Shown here: piece after piece, positions 26,085-34,859 of the stretch
How the letters are laid out: each line of letters begins with the position of its first letter
How positions within the stretch are numbered: the first letter of the stretch is position 1
From: Paucisalibacillus globulus DSM 18846
Lineage (GTDB): Bacteria > Bacillota > Bacilli > Bacillales > Amphibacillaceae
NCBI RefSeq assembly: GCF_000482485.1
Contig: NZ_KI519438.1
Span: 85,114 to 149,113 of the forward strand
DNA: 64,000 nt
Reading direction: 5' to 3'
Notes under the pieces: model-generated
Told to the model about the DNA's origin: nothing
Seen by the model: only the letters and a program-made list of their open reading frames with translations
Database searches by the model: none
Made by a program: the position numbers and the translations under genes

Positions 26085-28076
26085 ATGAAAAAAGTCTTAA
26101 CATCAAAGATGTCCTTCTTTTTTGTAGCTGTAATATTACTCTGGTTAAAATCATATCTGATCTACGTAAACGAATTTAATTTAGATATAAAAAATGGAAT
26201 GCAGGAATTTTTACTTTTCTTTAATCCATTAAGTTCTGCCCTAATATTCCTAGGATTTGCTTTATTCGCAAAAGGAAGACGTGCAGGAATATGGATAATC
26301 ATCATTGATACTTTAATGAGTTTTCTACTATATGCAAATGTTGTGTTCTATCGTTTTAATAATGACTATATAACACTTCCAACCTTAACCCAAACCGATA
26401 ACTTTGGAAGCCTTGGAAGCAGTATTGCTAGTCTTATGAATTGGACAGACATTGTTTACGCACTTGATGTTGTCATCCTTATTGCCTTATTTATATGGTT
26501 AAAAAAAGGTTGGTCAACAGAAAGAATGAGCCGTAAGAAGCCTATTTTAGTACTTATTATTGGTCTAATTGCATTTTCATTTAACTTAGGTTTAGCGGAA
26601 GCTGACCGACCAGAGCTACTAAAAAGGACATTTGATCGTAATTATATTGTGAAGTATTTAGGAATTTATAACTTCTCAATATATGATGCGTTACAAAATA
26701 TTAAATCTTCATCACAACGTGTATTAGCGGATAGTGATGATATTACAGAAGTTGAGAACTATACCAAAAATAAATATGCAGAACCGAACCCAGAATTATT
26801 CGGGGTAGCAAAAGGTAAAAACATTATTAAAATACACTTAGAGTCCTTCCAAACATTTTTAATTAACTATGAGTTACATGGAGAAGAGGTTACACCATTC
26901 CTAAACTCATTAGTAAATGATCCGGAACAAGACTATACGTATTTTGATAATTTCTTCCATCAAACGGAACAAGGTAAAACCGCTGATGCTGAACTAATTA
27001 TGGATAATTCCATCTATGGATTACCAACAGGGTCTGCCTTTACAACAAGAGGTACAAATACGTACCAATCATTACCAGCAATTATAAATCAACAACAAGG
27101 ATATACTTCTGCGGTATTCCATGGTGATTATAAATCATTCTGGAACCGTGATGAGATTTACAAGCAATTTGGAATCGATACGTACTTTGATGCAAGTTAC
27201 TATGATATGAGTGAAGACAATGTTATAAACTATGGTCTACTGGATAAACCATTCTTCAAGGAATCTATGCCAATGCTCGAATCTCTTGAAGAGCCATTTT
27301 ATGCTCATTTGATGACATTAACACACCACCATCCATATATCGTGCCAGAAGAGTTAGCATCCATTGCTCCAGCTGAAACTGGGGACAAATCAGTGGATAC
27401 GTACTTCCAAACTGCACGCTATTTAGATGAATCCTTAGAACAGTTCTTTAATGATTTAAAAGAAGATGGGTTATATGAAGATTCAGTAATCCTATTATAT
27501 GGTGACCACTATGGTATTTCTAATAACCATAATCGTGCAATGGGTGAAATAATCGGAGAAGAAATTACACCATTTATGAATGCTCAGTTACAACGTGTCC
27601 CATTATTAATTAAAATACCTGGTGTAGAGGGAATGGGAACCATTCATGAATACGCAGGGCAAATGGATGTTATGCCAACATTACTTCATTTACTTGGTAT
27701 TGACGGGCAAGATTATATCCAATTTGGAACGGATCTATTTTCTAAAGGTCACAAGGATATCGTTCCATTCCGTAGAGGTGACTTTATAACTCCTGAATAT
27801 TCATTAGTTTCAGGAACTTATTATGATAATACTACTGGTGAGGAAATCGAGCCTACAGAAGAAATGACGAAGACAAAAAATGAAGTACTTCATGAACTTG
27901 AACTATCCGATCGTTTGTTAAATGGAGACTTACTACGTTTCTATTCTCCTAACGAAGACTGGACACCAGTTGATCCATCCGAATATCGTTATGGTAATGA
28001 ATCTGGAGTTCCTTTTAAAGTAGAAGAAACACCTGAAATACCAGTAGATATGAGAAATCCATCTCCGCTGAAATAA
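26085..28076 (+). CDS. lipoteichoic acid synthase family protein (LtaS-like)
   Basis: Five N-terminal TM helices (to about residue 190), then an extracellular sulfatase-fold domain that transfers glycerol phosphate from phosphatidylglycerol to lipoteichoic acid. The catalytic Thr is in EQGKTADAEL (Thr299), matching Thr300 of S. aureus LtaS; metal ligands appear in HLESFQ (Glu) and LYGDHYG (Asp-His). Substrate residues lie in VFHGDYKSFWNRD. B. subtilis has four paralogues (LtaS, YfnI, YqgS, YvgJ), so the exact one is open. ATG 26082 or GTG 26076 are alternative starts. Confidence 0.93.
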   Translation: MKKVLTSKMSFFFVAVILLWLKSYLIYVNEFNLDIKNGMQEFLLFFNPLSSALIFLGFALFAKGRRAGIWIIIIDTLMSFLLYANVVFYRFNNDYITLPTLTQTDNFGSLGSSIASLMNWTDIVYALDVVILIALFIWLKKGWSTERMSRKKPILVLIIGLIAFSFNLGLAEADRPELLKRTFDRNYIVKYLGIYNFSIYDALQNIKSSSQRVLADSDDITEVENYTKNKYAEPNPELFGVAKGKNIIKIHLESFQTFLINYELHGEEVTPFLNSLVNDPEQDYTYFDNFFHQTEQGKTADAELIMDNSIYGLPTGSAFTTRGTNTYQSLPAIINQQQGYTSAVFHGDYKSFWNRDEIYKQFGIDTYFDASYYDMSEDNVINYGLLDKPFFKESMPMLESLEEPFYAHLMTLTHHHPYIVPEELASIAPAETGDKSVDTYFQTARYLDESLEQFFNDLKEDGLYEDSVILLYGDHYGISNNHNRAMGEIIGEEITPFMNAQLQRVPLLIKIPGVEGMGTIHEYAGQMDVMPTLLHLLGIDGQDYIQFGTDLFSKGHKDIVPFRRGDFITPEYSLVSGTYYDNTTGEEIEPTEEMTKTKNEVLHELELSDRLLNGDLLRFYSPNEDWTPVDPSEYRYGNESGVPFKVEETPEIPVDMRNPSPLK

Positions 28077-28179
28077 TATAACGAGTAATCTTAAGGAAAA
28101 ATTTCCTTTTGATTACTCGTTTTTATTTTGTCTCTTAGCCCATACTAATGATTGAATACTCCAGAAAGAGGTGAATGTT

Positions 28180-28353
28180 ATGGGACGTGGCGACCATAAT
28201 AGAGCAACAGGAAAAAACTTTTTTGCTCAAACTCCTAAAAATCAACTATCCGATGGAATTGATGTAGAGTATTCTGAAGAACTTGCGGACCACGATGATA
28301 TAGTGGCCAATGAAAGAAGTAAAGCTGCTAATAGACGTGTAAGCAAAAAATAA
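28180..28353 (+). CDS. YfhD family small protein
   Basis: A hydrophilic 57-aa protein, MGRGDHNRATGKNFFAQTPK, with later DGIDVEYSEELADHDD and KAANRRVSKK. This layout (MGRG-H start, QTPKN, EFSEELAD, basic tail) is that of the Bacillus YfhD family, of unknown role. The start at 28180 follows AGAGGTGAATGTT; a GTG nine bases earlier is in frame. Followed by a short GC-rich hairpin (GGTGGCC/GGCCACC at 28361-28380). Confidence 0.8.
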   Translation: MGRGDHNRATGKNFFAQTPKNQLSDGIDVEYSEELADHDDIVANERSKAANRRVSKK

Positions 28354-28360
28354 TTCATAT

Positions 28361-28380
28361 AGGTGGCCTAGAGGCCACCT
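28361..28380. terminator. hairpin between YfhD and lysoplasmalogenase genes
   Basis: AGGTGGCC/GGCCACCT stem with a 4-base loop. There is no T-run next to it on the plus strand and only an AT-rich stretch on the minus strand, so it is a weak terminator candidate. Confidence 0.45.
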
Positions 28381-29009
28381 GTACTTATAGCAAAAAGTAA
28401 TTGGGCAGTAAAATAAGTACTCATGACAATATAATCTGCCAATCGAAATGTAACCCTAAATTTATTTATAGCTAAAACAGCATCAGAAATAAAGAATAGT
28501 AATGATGCAACAATAAGTATTGCTATACCTGTCATACTGGCTAAGCCTACCATTATTGTAATTATAGCAATGTAAAAAGCAACTGCCACAAGAAGAATAA
28601 TGCCCCCTACTTTTCGTACATGTTGGAATAAGAAAAAATAAAATGTAACAGAGATTAAAACTAAAAAGAGAATTAGTACTATATTTGTTAAAGTAAACGT
28701 AAAACGAAACATAAGAAGAAGCCCAATAATATATAGAACATGAGCAATGAAAAAACTAACTAAACCATGAATAAACCACTTTTCACGTAGCATTAAGAAA
28801 ATATCGCCTAATAATGAAAATAACAATGCAAATAATACCCAATTACTAAAATTCGTACTTAATCCCGACTCAATAATAGTCAGAAGTATAATTAATATCA
28901 TGGTACCAGGTTTCCAAATATATTTATAAATTCTTCTGTCATAATATATGGCAAAAATAAGATAAAGAATAGCCGACATCACGATGATCCCTATTATTAT
29001 TCCATTCAT
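28368..29009 (-). CDS. YhhN family membrane protein (lysoplasmalogenase-like)
   Basis: A 213-aa protein of about eight short membrane helices, with the YhhN/TMEM86 landmarks FALLFSLLGDIFLM (Asp in TM3), HGLVSFFIAHVLYIIG and LLFFISDAVLAINKF (Asp in TM7). Animal TMEM86B hydrolyses the vinyl-ether bond of lysoplasmalogens; whether Bacillaceae members do so is unproven. GGGGGAAAAAC precedes the ATG. Confidence 0.85.
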   Translation of the reverse strand: MNGIIIGIIVMSAILYLIFAIYYDRRIYKYIWKPGTMILIILLTIIESGLSTNFSNWVLFALLFSLLGDIFLMLREKWFIHGLVSFFIAHVLYIIGLLLMFRFTFTLTNIVLILFLVLISVTFYFFLFQHVRKVGGIILLVAVAFYIAIITIMVGLASMTGIAILIVASLLFFISDAVLAINKFRVTFRLADYIVMSTYFTAQLLFAISTGGL

Positions 29010-29131
29010 GTTTTTCCCCCTTTCTTATTCTTATTCTTCACCTAGTCCAATAATCCTCTTTTATTTGCACCTAGTAGCGCATCTATTTTACAATAGAAAA
29101 TAATATACGGATAAAGCGAGGCATCCACAAA

Positions 29132-29572
29132 ATGAGTAAGAAGAATGTAGAAGATTATCTTACAGAAGGTATATATGGTACCCGATTACCAAAACAAGAG
29201 GAACGAGATTATTTTCTTGGAACCCTACGAGAACGAATTGTAATAGCTTTAACTATTGGCCAAGTCATGACCGATAAAGGGTTACAAAAGCTTGAGGAAA
29301 ATATGAGGCAAAATAAAGGTGCGAAATTACTTTTCAACGGTAAAATAGCTTCAAGATTTCTTAAAGAAGAAAAGGAATTAGCAAATAAACATCATATTCC
29401 GTATACAGTTGTTACGAATGAAGAAGTAGAAACAGATATCGGAGCCGTACTTGCCTATGACCATGCGATTGATAAAGAAAATATATTTTATGAAGAAAAA
29501 ACGGAGCAAAAAGAAACACCAGAAAAAGATAAAAATGACAGCTTTTTTAACAAGCTTAAACGGTTATTTTAA
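29132..29572 (+). CDS. yueI: YueI family protein
   Basis: A 146-aa cytosolic protein matching YueI (DUF1694): VEDYLTEGIYGTRLPKQEER, FLGTLRERIVIALTIGQVM, KLLFNGKIASRFLKEE, and YTVVTNEEVETDIGAVLAYDHAI, a Rossmann-like ribosomal-L7Ae-type layout. The charged C-terminal tail (about residues 118-138) is likely disordered. GAGG lies about 10 bases before the ATG. Function unknown. Confidence 0.88.
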   Translation: MSKKNVEDYLTEGIYGTRLPKQEERDYFLGTLRERIVIALTIGQVMTDKGLQKLEENMRQNKGAKLLFNGKIASRFLKEEKELANKHHIPYTVVTNEEVETDIGAVLAYDHAIDKENIFYEEKTEQKETPEKDKNDSFFNKLKRLF

Positions 29573-29603
29573 AAGGGTATTTTCTAAGAGGTTATTGTTA
29601 ACT

Positions 29604-30113
29604 ACACAATTTGTATAGACTGTGCGGTAACTTTTTTAGGATAGTGCTATCATACCGCTCCGGCAGAATACTCCGCTTTCCGCGGGCACGGCCTCAGCCT
29701 CCTCGCGGAAAGTTCGCCGCTGCGGGGTCTTCGGACACGTGCTATTCCCGCAGGAGTCTCCGTATTCTGCCTGCGCTAGTTAGAGTTTCTAATTTATGGA
29801 TTGCTTGTAACATATTTTTTCAGTAATTAAGTACAAAAATTCTATTTCACTACCAGCGTAGGAAATACACGGAGACTCCTATGGGAGGACAGGCATAGGT
29901 GAGACCCCGCAGTGAGGGTACTACTTGACTATGCATCTTTGCTCCCTTGCACCGAGGAAACATGCTTCGAAGCGTTACTAGTAGACGCAGGTGCACTCTT
30001 TTTAGCGCGAGGAGGCTCAACAGCCACCCATGGAAAGCGCAGTGTATTTCCGGAGCGGGTTTGATGCACTACCAAAAATAATTAGTTACCGCGCAGTTTC
30101 CATCAATTGCGCA
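29604..30113. repeat. GC-rich interspersed element, copy 2, interrupted
   Basis: Begins AATTTGTATAGACTGTGCGG and ends GTTACCGCGCAGTTTCC, as in copy 1 at 12832-13248, with near-identical GC-rich arms at 29656-29780 and 29860-29914. After GACCCCGCAGTG about 90 bases (29915-30003) with no counterpart in copy 1 interrupt the second arm, which then resumes with AGCGCGAGGAGGCTCAACAG. No gene inside; an apparent frame at 29611-29826 is only the GC-rich arm. Confidence 0.8.
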
Positions 30114-30208
30114 AATAAGCAACAAACATTACGAAAATAGTCTTTTAATAATCCCTCCTAGTATAAAATCCATACATGGCTTCATACTAACAGTGGAGGT
30201 GTGTAAGT

Positions 30209-30454
30209 ATGGCGCAAAAATACCGTTGCCCAAATTGCAAAACAAACCGATCCCGCTTCAATATCATTGAGCAAGTTGCAAAGCCGGTAAAAATGGACCC
30301 TCAAACCGGGGATATTATGGATGAATACGAAAATAGCCAAGTAGAGCCATTCCATACCTTGTATAATGGTCCAAAATATCGAATCCAATGTGGTTCCTGT
30401 GGACTTGTTGAGGATGAACATACATTTATTAAATTTGGAGAACGTCCATTATAG
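30209..30454 (+). CDS. small zinc-ribbon protein, unknown function
   Basis: An 81-aa protein with two CxxC pairs, CPNCKTN at residues 7-10 and CGSC about 55 residues later, the pattern of a zinc ribbon. Between them are a beta-rich stretch and [19 protein letters not shown] know similar small proteins are common in Bacillaceae, but I cannot give a name. GGAGGTG lies 8-9 bases before the ATG; own terminator. Confidence 0.75.
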   Translation: MAQKYRCPNCKTNRSRFNIIEQVAKPVKMDPQTGDIMDEYENSQVEPFHTLYNGPKYRIQCGSCGLVEDEHTFIKFGERPL

Positions 30455-30480
30455 CCACAGAATACAATCTGTGGTTTTTT
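30455..30480 (+). terminator. terminator of zinc-ribbon gene
   Basis: CCACAG / CTGTGG with an 8-base loop and TTTTTT. Confidence 0.75.
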
Positions 30481-30512
30481 CTATGTTACACTAAGGTATG
30501 GAGGTGTTCTTA

Positions 30513-31037
30513 ATGCGTTTAAAAGATAAAAAGGTTATTGCTCTCGTTGAAGAGGACTTTGAAGATTTAGAACTTTGGTATCCTATTTTACGCTTACAAG
30601 AAGAAGGTGCAACCGTACATCTTGTGGGAAAAGAAGCAAACAAGAAATATATTGGAAAATATGGTGTTCCAGCAGAATCTGATTATGCATTTTCCGATAT
30701 TAGAAGTGAGGATTATGACGCAATTCTTGTTCCCGGGGGCTGGGCTCCAGATAAATTACGACGTTATCCGGAGGTTCTGCAATTTATCAAAGAAATGAAT
30801 GCAGAGAAAAAACCAATCGGCCAAATTTGCCATGCAGGTTGGGTCCTAATCTCAGCAAATATCCTACAAGGCAAAAAGGTAACAAGCACCCCTGGTATCA
30901 AAGACGATATGACTAACGCTGGTGCAACATGGTATGATGAACCGGTCGTTGCCGATGGACATATTATTTCAAGTCGCCGTCCACCAGATTTACCACCTTA
31001 TGTCAAAATCTTTGCCGATAAACTTGCGGAGAAGTAA
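30513..31037 (+). CDS. DJ-1/PfpI family protein (YfkM-like)
   Basis: A protein of about 174 aa, a class I glutamine-amidotransferase-like fold. Seen: KVIALVEEDFEDLELWYP (Glu of the active site), DAILVPGGWAPDKLRR, and the nucleophile elbow IGQICHAGWVL with its Cys and His. PfpI relatives act as stress proteases, deglycases or chaperones; YfkM is a general stress protein in B. subtilis. Start at 30513 with GGAGGTG upstream rather than 30498. Confidence 0.88.
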   Translation: MRLKDKKVIALVEEDFEDLELWYPILRLQEEGATVHLVGKEANKKYIGKYGVPAESDYAFSDIRSEDYDAILVPGGWAPDKLRRYPEVLQFIKEMNAEKKPIGQICHAGWVLISANILQGKKVTSTPGIKDDMTNAGATWYDEPVVADGHIISSRRPPDLPPYVKIFADKLAEK

Positions 31038-31049
31038 ACTATAAACGAT

Positions 31050-31076
31050 GCCCATTATTAAGGTAATGGGCTTTTC
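31050..31076 (+). terminator. terminator of the DJ-1/PfpI gene
   Basis: GCCCATTA / TAATGGGC with loop TTAAGG and TTTTC. Confidence 0.75.
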
Positions 31077-31111
31077 TATTTTTCTAACCGTACTATTCTC
31101 ATCTTTACACA

Positions 31112-31127
31112 CAGAAACCGTTTACAT
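31112..31127. promoter_or_regulatory. cre-like site (CcpA) upstream of the acetoacetate-CoA ligase
   Basis: CAGAAACCGTTTACAT matches 13 of 16 positions of the cre pattern WTGNAARCGNWWWCAW, with the central CG intact, 38 bases before the start codon. Catabolite control would fit a gene for ketone-body use. Confidence 0.4.
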
Positions 31128-31164
31128 ATAATTAAATTAATGATGAATTTCGAGGGAGGATTAC

Positions 31165-33150
31165 ATGAAACAAATTGAAGAAGGTACATTACTTTGGAAA
31201 CCAAGCCAAGACCGTATAAACCATGCAAATATTATTACATATATAAATTGGCTAGAGGAAAAAAAGGACCTTTCCTTTAATGACTATTCATCGCTTTGGG
31301 AATGGTCAGTAAATCATATTGAACAATTTTGGGAAAGCATTTGGGAGTACTTTGATATCCAATCTTCTACTCCCTATCACACTGTTCTCACTTCACATAA
31401 GATGCCCGGAGCTAAATGGTTTGATGGGGCAAAGCTTAATTACGTAGAGCATGTTTTCCGGAACTACCAAAAAGATAAAACCGCAATTATCCATACATCA
31501 GAAATTCGAACGGAAAAACAAGAAATAACATGGGAAATGCTTTATCACGATACTGCTGCAATGCAAGACACATTGAAAAGCCTAGGTGTACAAAAAGGTG
31601 ACCGAGTTGTTGCTTACATACCAAATATTTATGAATCTGTTGTTGCTTTGTTAGCTACTGCTAGTCTTGGCGCTATATGGTCTAGTGCTTCCCCTGACTT
31701 CGGAAAACAAAGTGTCATTGATCGATTTAAGCAAATTGAGCCAAAGGTAATGATTACCGTAGATGGTTATCGATATGGTGGTAAGGTATTTAATCGTATG
31801 GAAGTCGTGAAAGAAATCCAGTCTGAGCTACCGACACTGGAAGCAACGATTGCTATTCCTTATTTAACTTCAGATGAGCCGTTTAATAATCTCAAATCAG
31901 TACATTTATGGGATGAAGTTGTAAACTATACGAATCAAGAAATAACCTATGAATTCGTTGATTTTAGTGACCCATTATGGATATTATTTTCCTCAGGAAC
32001 TACTGGAAAACCAAAACCAATTGTCCATAGTCAAGGTGGAATGTTAATCGAGCACTTAAAAGCATTAACCTTCCATACAGACCTGCATGAGAATGATCGC
32101 TTCTTCTGGTTTACGACTACTGGCTGGATGATGTGGAACTACCTAGTTGGTGGTTTACTAACTGGAAGCACCATAATTCTGTACGATGGTAATCCAGCAT
32201 ACCCAGATAAAAAGATGCTGTGGAAGTTTGCCGAGAATACGAAGATGACCGTATTCGGGACATCAGCAAGCTATATAACGGCATGTATGAAAGATGACTT
32301 TTCACCAGGTGAAGAATTTGATTTAAGTCATTTGCAAACAATCAGTTCAACAGGATCTCCACTTCCACCAGAAGGATTTCAGTGGTGTTATGATCATGTG
32401 AAAGATGATCTCTCTATCGCATCCATCAGTGGTGGTACAGATGTCTGTACTGCATTTATCCTAGGTACTCCAATTCTACCGGTTTATGCAGGGGAATTAC
32501 AAAGTCGTGGCCTTGGTGTTAAAATTGAAAGCTTTGATGAAGATTCTAAGCCACATGTTAATGAAGTCGGCGAACTTGTTATCACTGAGCCTTTCCCAGC
32601 TATGCCTATTTTCTTTTGGAATGATGAAGATGGAATCCGTATGCATGATAGTTACTTTAATATGTATCCCGAAATTTGGCGGCATGGGGATTATATTAAA
32701 ATCACAGAGCGCGGAACCTGCATAATCTATGGTCGATCTGATGCTACGATTAATCGTGGTGGGATTCGTATTGGTACGAGTGAAATCTATCGTGCAGTTG
32801 ACCAAGTTAAAGAAGTCTCTGATAGTTTAATAGTTGATATTCCACTCGAAAATGGTGACTCATTTGTGCCTCTTTTTGTGATGATGAAGAATGACCAAGA
32901 ATTAACTGACGATATTATTGCGGCTGTGAAGCAACAAATACGAGCACAATGTTCACCAAGACATGTACCAACAGAAGTTATACCAGTCAAGGACCTACCT
33001 AAGACATTAAACGGCAAGAAACTTGAGATTCCTGTTAAAAAAATTTTAATGGGGCAGCCTTTAGAAAAAGTAGCAAACAAAGGTTCATTGAGTAATCCAG
33101 AATCACTTGTTTATTTTGAGAGGTTTTATAAAGAAAGATTTAAAAAGTAG
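31165..33150 (+). CDS. acetoacetate--CoA ligase
   Basis: A 661-aa acyl-adenylate enzyme of the acetoacetyl-CoA synthetase (AacS) group. It activates acetoacetate to acetoacetyl-CoA for ketone-body or PHB-type metabolism. The N-terminal ACAS domain (WEWSVNHIEQFWESIWEYF) precedes PGAKWFDGAKLNYVEH, the P-loop-like ILFSSGTTGKPKPIVHS, TTTGWMMWNY, and the hinge YGRSDATINRGGIRIGTSEIYR. The catalytic Lys is in LPKTLNGKKLEIPVKK. The long WMMWNY and ISGGTDVC segments separate it from acetyl-CoA synthetases. GGGAGG precedes the ATG. Confidence 0.92.
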   Translation: MKQIEEGTLLWKPSQDRINHANIITYINWLEEKKDLSFNDYSSLWEWSVNHIEQFWESIWEYFDIQSSTPYHTVLTSHKMPGAKWFDGAKLNYVEHVFRNYQKDKTAIIHTSEIRTEKQEITWEMLYHDTAAMQDTLKSLGVQKGDRVVAYIPNIYESVVALLATASLGAIWSSASPDFGKQSVIDRFKQIEPKVMITVDGYRYGGKVFNRMEVVKEIQSELPTLEATIAIPYLTSDEPFNNLKSVHLWDEVVNYTNQEITYEFVDFSDPLWILFSSGTTGKPKPIVHSQGGMLIEHLKALTFHTDLHENDRFFWFTTTGWMMWNYLVGGLLTGSTIILYDGNPAYPDKKMLWKFAENTKMTVFGTSASYITACMKDDFSPGEEFDLSHLQTISSTGSPLPPEGFQWCYDHVKDDLSIASISGGTDVCTAFILGTPILPVYAGELQSRGLGVKIESFDEDSKPHVNEVGELVITEPFPAMPIFFWNDEDGIRMHDSYFNMYPEIWRHGDYIKITERGTCIIYGRSDATINRGGIRIGTSEIYRAVDQVKEVSDSLIVDIPLENGDSFVPLFVMMKNDQELTDDIIAAVKQQIRAQCSPRHVPTEVIPVKDLPKTLNGKKLEIPVKKILMGQPLEKVANKGSLSNPESLVYFERFYKERFKK

Positions 33151-33168
33151 GATTAAGGAGGAAGAGAC

Positions 33169-33345
33169 TTGGTTTTTACAGACTGGATAATAAGTTTATT
33201 AATCTGGTGGCTAATCTGTCTTATATTCCTAAGAATACAGAAAAGGATTACTAATAGAAGTTTCAGCAAAGACGTAATAGTAGCATTTATTCAGAGTACT
33301 GTTTTATTAGTAGCACTTTATGTTTTTTGGGTAATCGGAAAATAG
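33169..33345 (+). CDS. small two-TM membrane protein of unknown function
   Basis: A 58-aa frame starting with TTG, MVFTDWIISLLIWWLICLIF, a basic middle (RIQKRITNR), then IVAFIQSTVLLVALYVFWVIGK. Two clear membrane helices. AAGGAGG lies 8 bases before the TTG, and the gene begins 18 bases after the ligase stop, so it is probably co-transcribed. The insertion sequence starts at or just before its 3' end, so its natural C-terminus may have been altered. I do not recognise a family. Confidence 0.55.
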   Translation: MVFTDWIISLLIWWLICLIFLRIQKRITNRSFSKDVIVAFIQSTVLLVALYVFWVIGK

Positions 33346-34795
33346 TGTGGAAAGAGGGTTAAAAAGTACCCTCTTTCATAGCTTTAATCAGTGTGGAAAA
33401 ATCAGCACCATAAATTTCTTCATACACCCATTCATAACCAGTTTGTGACCAATTTGGGAATTGATCAGGTAACATTTTTCCGAAAGTAGCTTCAACTTCT
33501 TTGAATTTCTTTTTCTTTTTAACTTTACGATAGCCTTGAGTAAACAAAATCTTTGCTCTAAGGGCTTCAAAAGAGTAACCACGACCAACATGGTTCATTG
33601 TCTTAATTAAACGATTCAGGGACTCCGTATAAGCGTTTGTAATCAGAGAATCAAAATAATTGAATATTTCTTCTTCCCAATTATTCATAGCCTTAATCAG
33701 ATCTTCAAAATAAGTCATTAATTCTTTAGGTACATTTGAAAGCCAATTTTGATAGAGTTTATAAGCATTGTTGATTGATTCGGCTTCATAGATGTCAAAG
33801 AATTGCTCTTTAAGTTCATAAGCCTGTCCAAGCAATGGAAAGTTTTGAGTCCATACTTGTAGCTTTATCTGGTCATCAAAGTCTATTAAGTCTTTACTCC
33901 TTGTAAGAAGCACATAACGATCTCTCATAAGTTGTCTGCGTTCTTTTGCTGACACATTTTGACGGTTAGCTTTTCGGATTTTCTCTAAGGCTTCATTGGC
34001 TAATTTAACGACATGGAATTTATCAATAACGATTTTAGCATGTGGTATCACTGTGTTAACAGCACTCTTATATGGATTCCACATATCCATTGCTACAAGT
34101 TCAATTTTATCAATGTCTTGGAGCTTTGAAAGGTAACTGATAACAGTATCCTTATTACGTTTCCGTAAGATGTCAATTACTGACTTGTTTTCAACATCAG
34201 TGATGACACAACGATAGTTTTTAAGCAAATGGACTTCATCAATACCAAGCCATTTAGGAGTTCTAAAATCAGTTTGAGCTTCAAGCTCATCAACGTAATC
34301 ATTAAAGATGTTTCGTACAGTTTTCTCATCAACACCAATTTCTTCTGCAACACTGGTAAACGTCTTTACAAGGCTTGCTTCTTGAATCCAATTAATTAGC
34401 CTATTAGTAACAGAACGATTGACATCCATATCTGGCAGATTTCCAAAAAATGTTTCATTACAATCTCTACATTTATATCGTTGACGATTGACATAAATAC
34501 CGACACGTTTTGCGTGCATTGGCAAGTCAAAAAATAACTGTTGTTTCTTACCATGTTTATATAAGTTTGCAACAGTACCGCATTTTGAACAATGTGAAGG
34601 AGATAGAGCAGTAGACTCAACTAAGAATCTATAATCATATTCACTTTCTTTCATATCCACTATCTTAAAGTTTGGTAGATTGAGCATATTAGTTTTCATT
34701 ATTTGATTTCCTTTGTTGTAATGATTATTTACTTACAGGGATACCATCAAAAAGATGCGAATTTACTACGATAAGATCATTTTTCTAATGTTTCC
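33346..34795. mobile_element. ISL3-family insertion sequence (ends approximate)
   Basis: One full transposase gene with short flanks between the ligase unit and the nrdDG terminator. Exact ends are not clear. Candidate inverse ends share the loosely similar words TTTTTTGGGTAATCG (about 33320) and, on the other strand, TTTTTGATGGTATCC (34736-34755 region). If these are the true ends, the left end falls inside the small membrane gene. I found no convincing 8-base target duplication. Confidence 0.6.
33359..34699 (-). CDS. ISL3-family transposase
   Basis: A full-length 446-aa transposase. The N-terminal zinc finger has CSKCGTVANLYKHGKK and a second pair YKCRDCNETF; a helix-turn-helix follows (VAEEIGVDEKTVRNIF). 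The DDE domain shows WLGIDEVHLLKNYRCVITD (first Asp), VAMDMWNPYKSAV (second Asp) and SLITNAYTESLNRLIKTMNHVGRGYSF (Glu). No frameshift or stop is seen, so it may be active. AAAGGAAAT precedes the ATG. A perfect GAAAGAGGG/CCCTCTTTC hairpin overlaps its stop (33350-33377). Confidence 0.92.
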   Translation of the reverse strand: MKTNMLNLPNFKIVDMKESEYDYRFLVESTALSPSHCSKCGTVANLYKHGKKQQLFFDLPMHAKRVGIYVNRQRYKCRDCNETFFGNLPDMDVNRSVTNRLINWIQEASLVKTFTSVAEEIGVDEKTVRNIFNDYVDELEAQTDFRTPKWLGIDEVHLLKNYRCVITDVENKSVIDILRKRNKDTVISYLSKLQDIDKIELVAMDMWNPYKSAVNTVIPHAKIVIDKFHVVKLANEALEKIRKANRQNVSAKERRQLMRDRYVLLTRSKDLIDFDDQIKLQVWTQNFPLLGQAYELKEQFFDIYEAESINNAYKLYQNWLSNVPKELMTYFEDLIKAMNNWEEEIFNYFDSLITNAYTESLNRLIKTMNHVGRGYSFEALRAKILFTQGYRKVKKKKKFKEVEATFGKMLPDQFPNWSQTGYEWVYEEIYGADFSTLIKAMKEGTF

Positions 34796-34803
34796 CATGT
34801 TAA

Positions 34804-34851
34804 AAGTCTCGCAATCATCGTATGTATATGGATGATCCACGAGACTTATGT
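34804..34851 (-). terminator. terminator of nrdDG
   Basis: On the minus strand AAGTCTCG pairs with CGAGACTT with an inner ATCATC/GATGAT, followed by TTTTAA; placed right after the nrdG stop. Confidence 0.75.
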
Positions 34852-34859
34852 GTTTACTA

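Noticed and set aside
29611-29826. Frames inside the GC-rich repeats (also 12873-13055)
   Set aside because: They lie wholly in the repeat arms, start without ribosome sites and are not kept in frame between copies.
33350-33377. GAAAGAGGG/CCCTCTTTC hairpin as a transposase terminator
   Set aside because: The stem is perfect but neither strand has a T-run after it; it may be part of the IS end instead.
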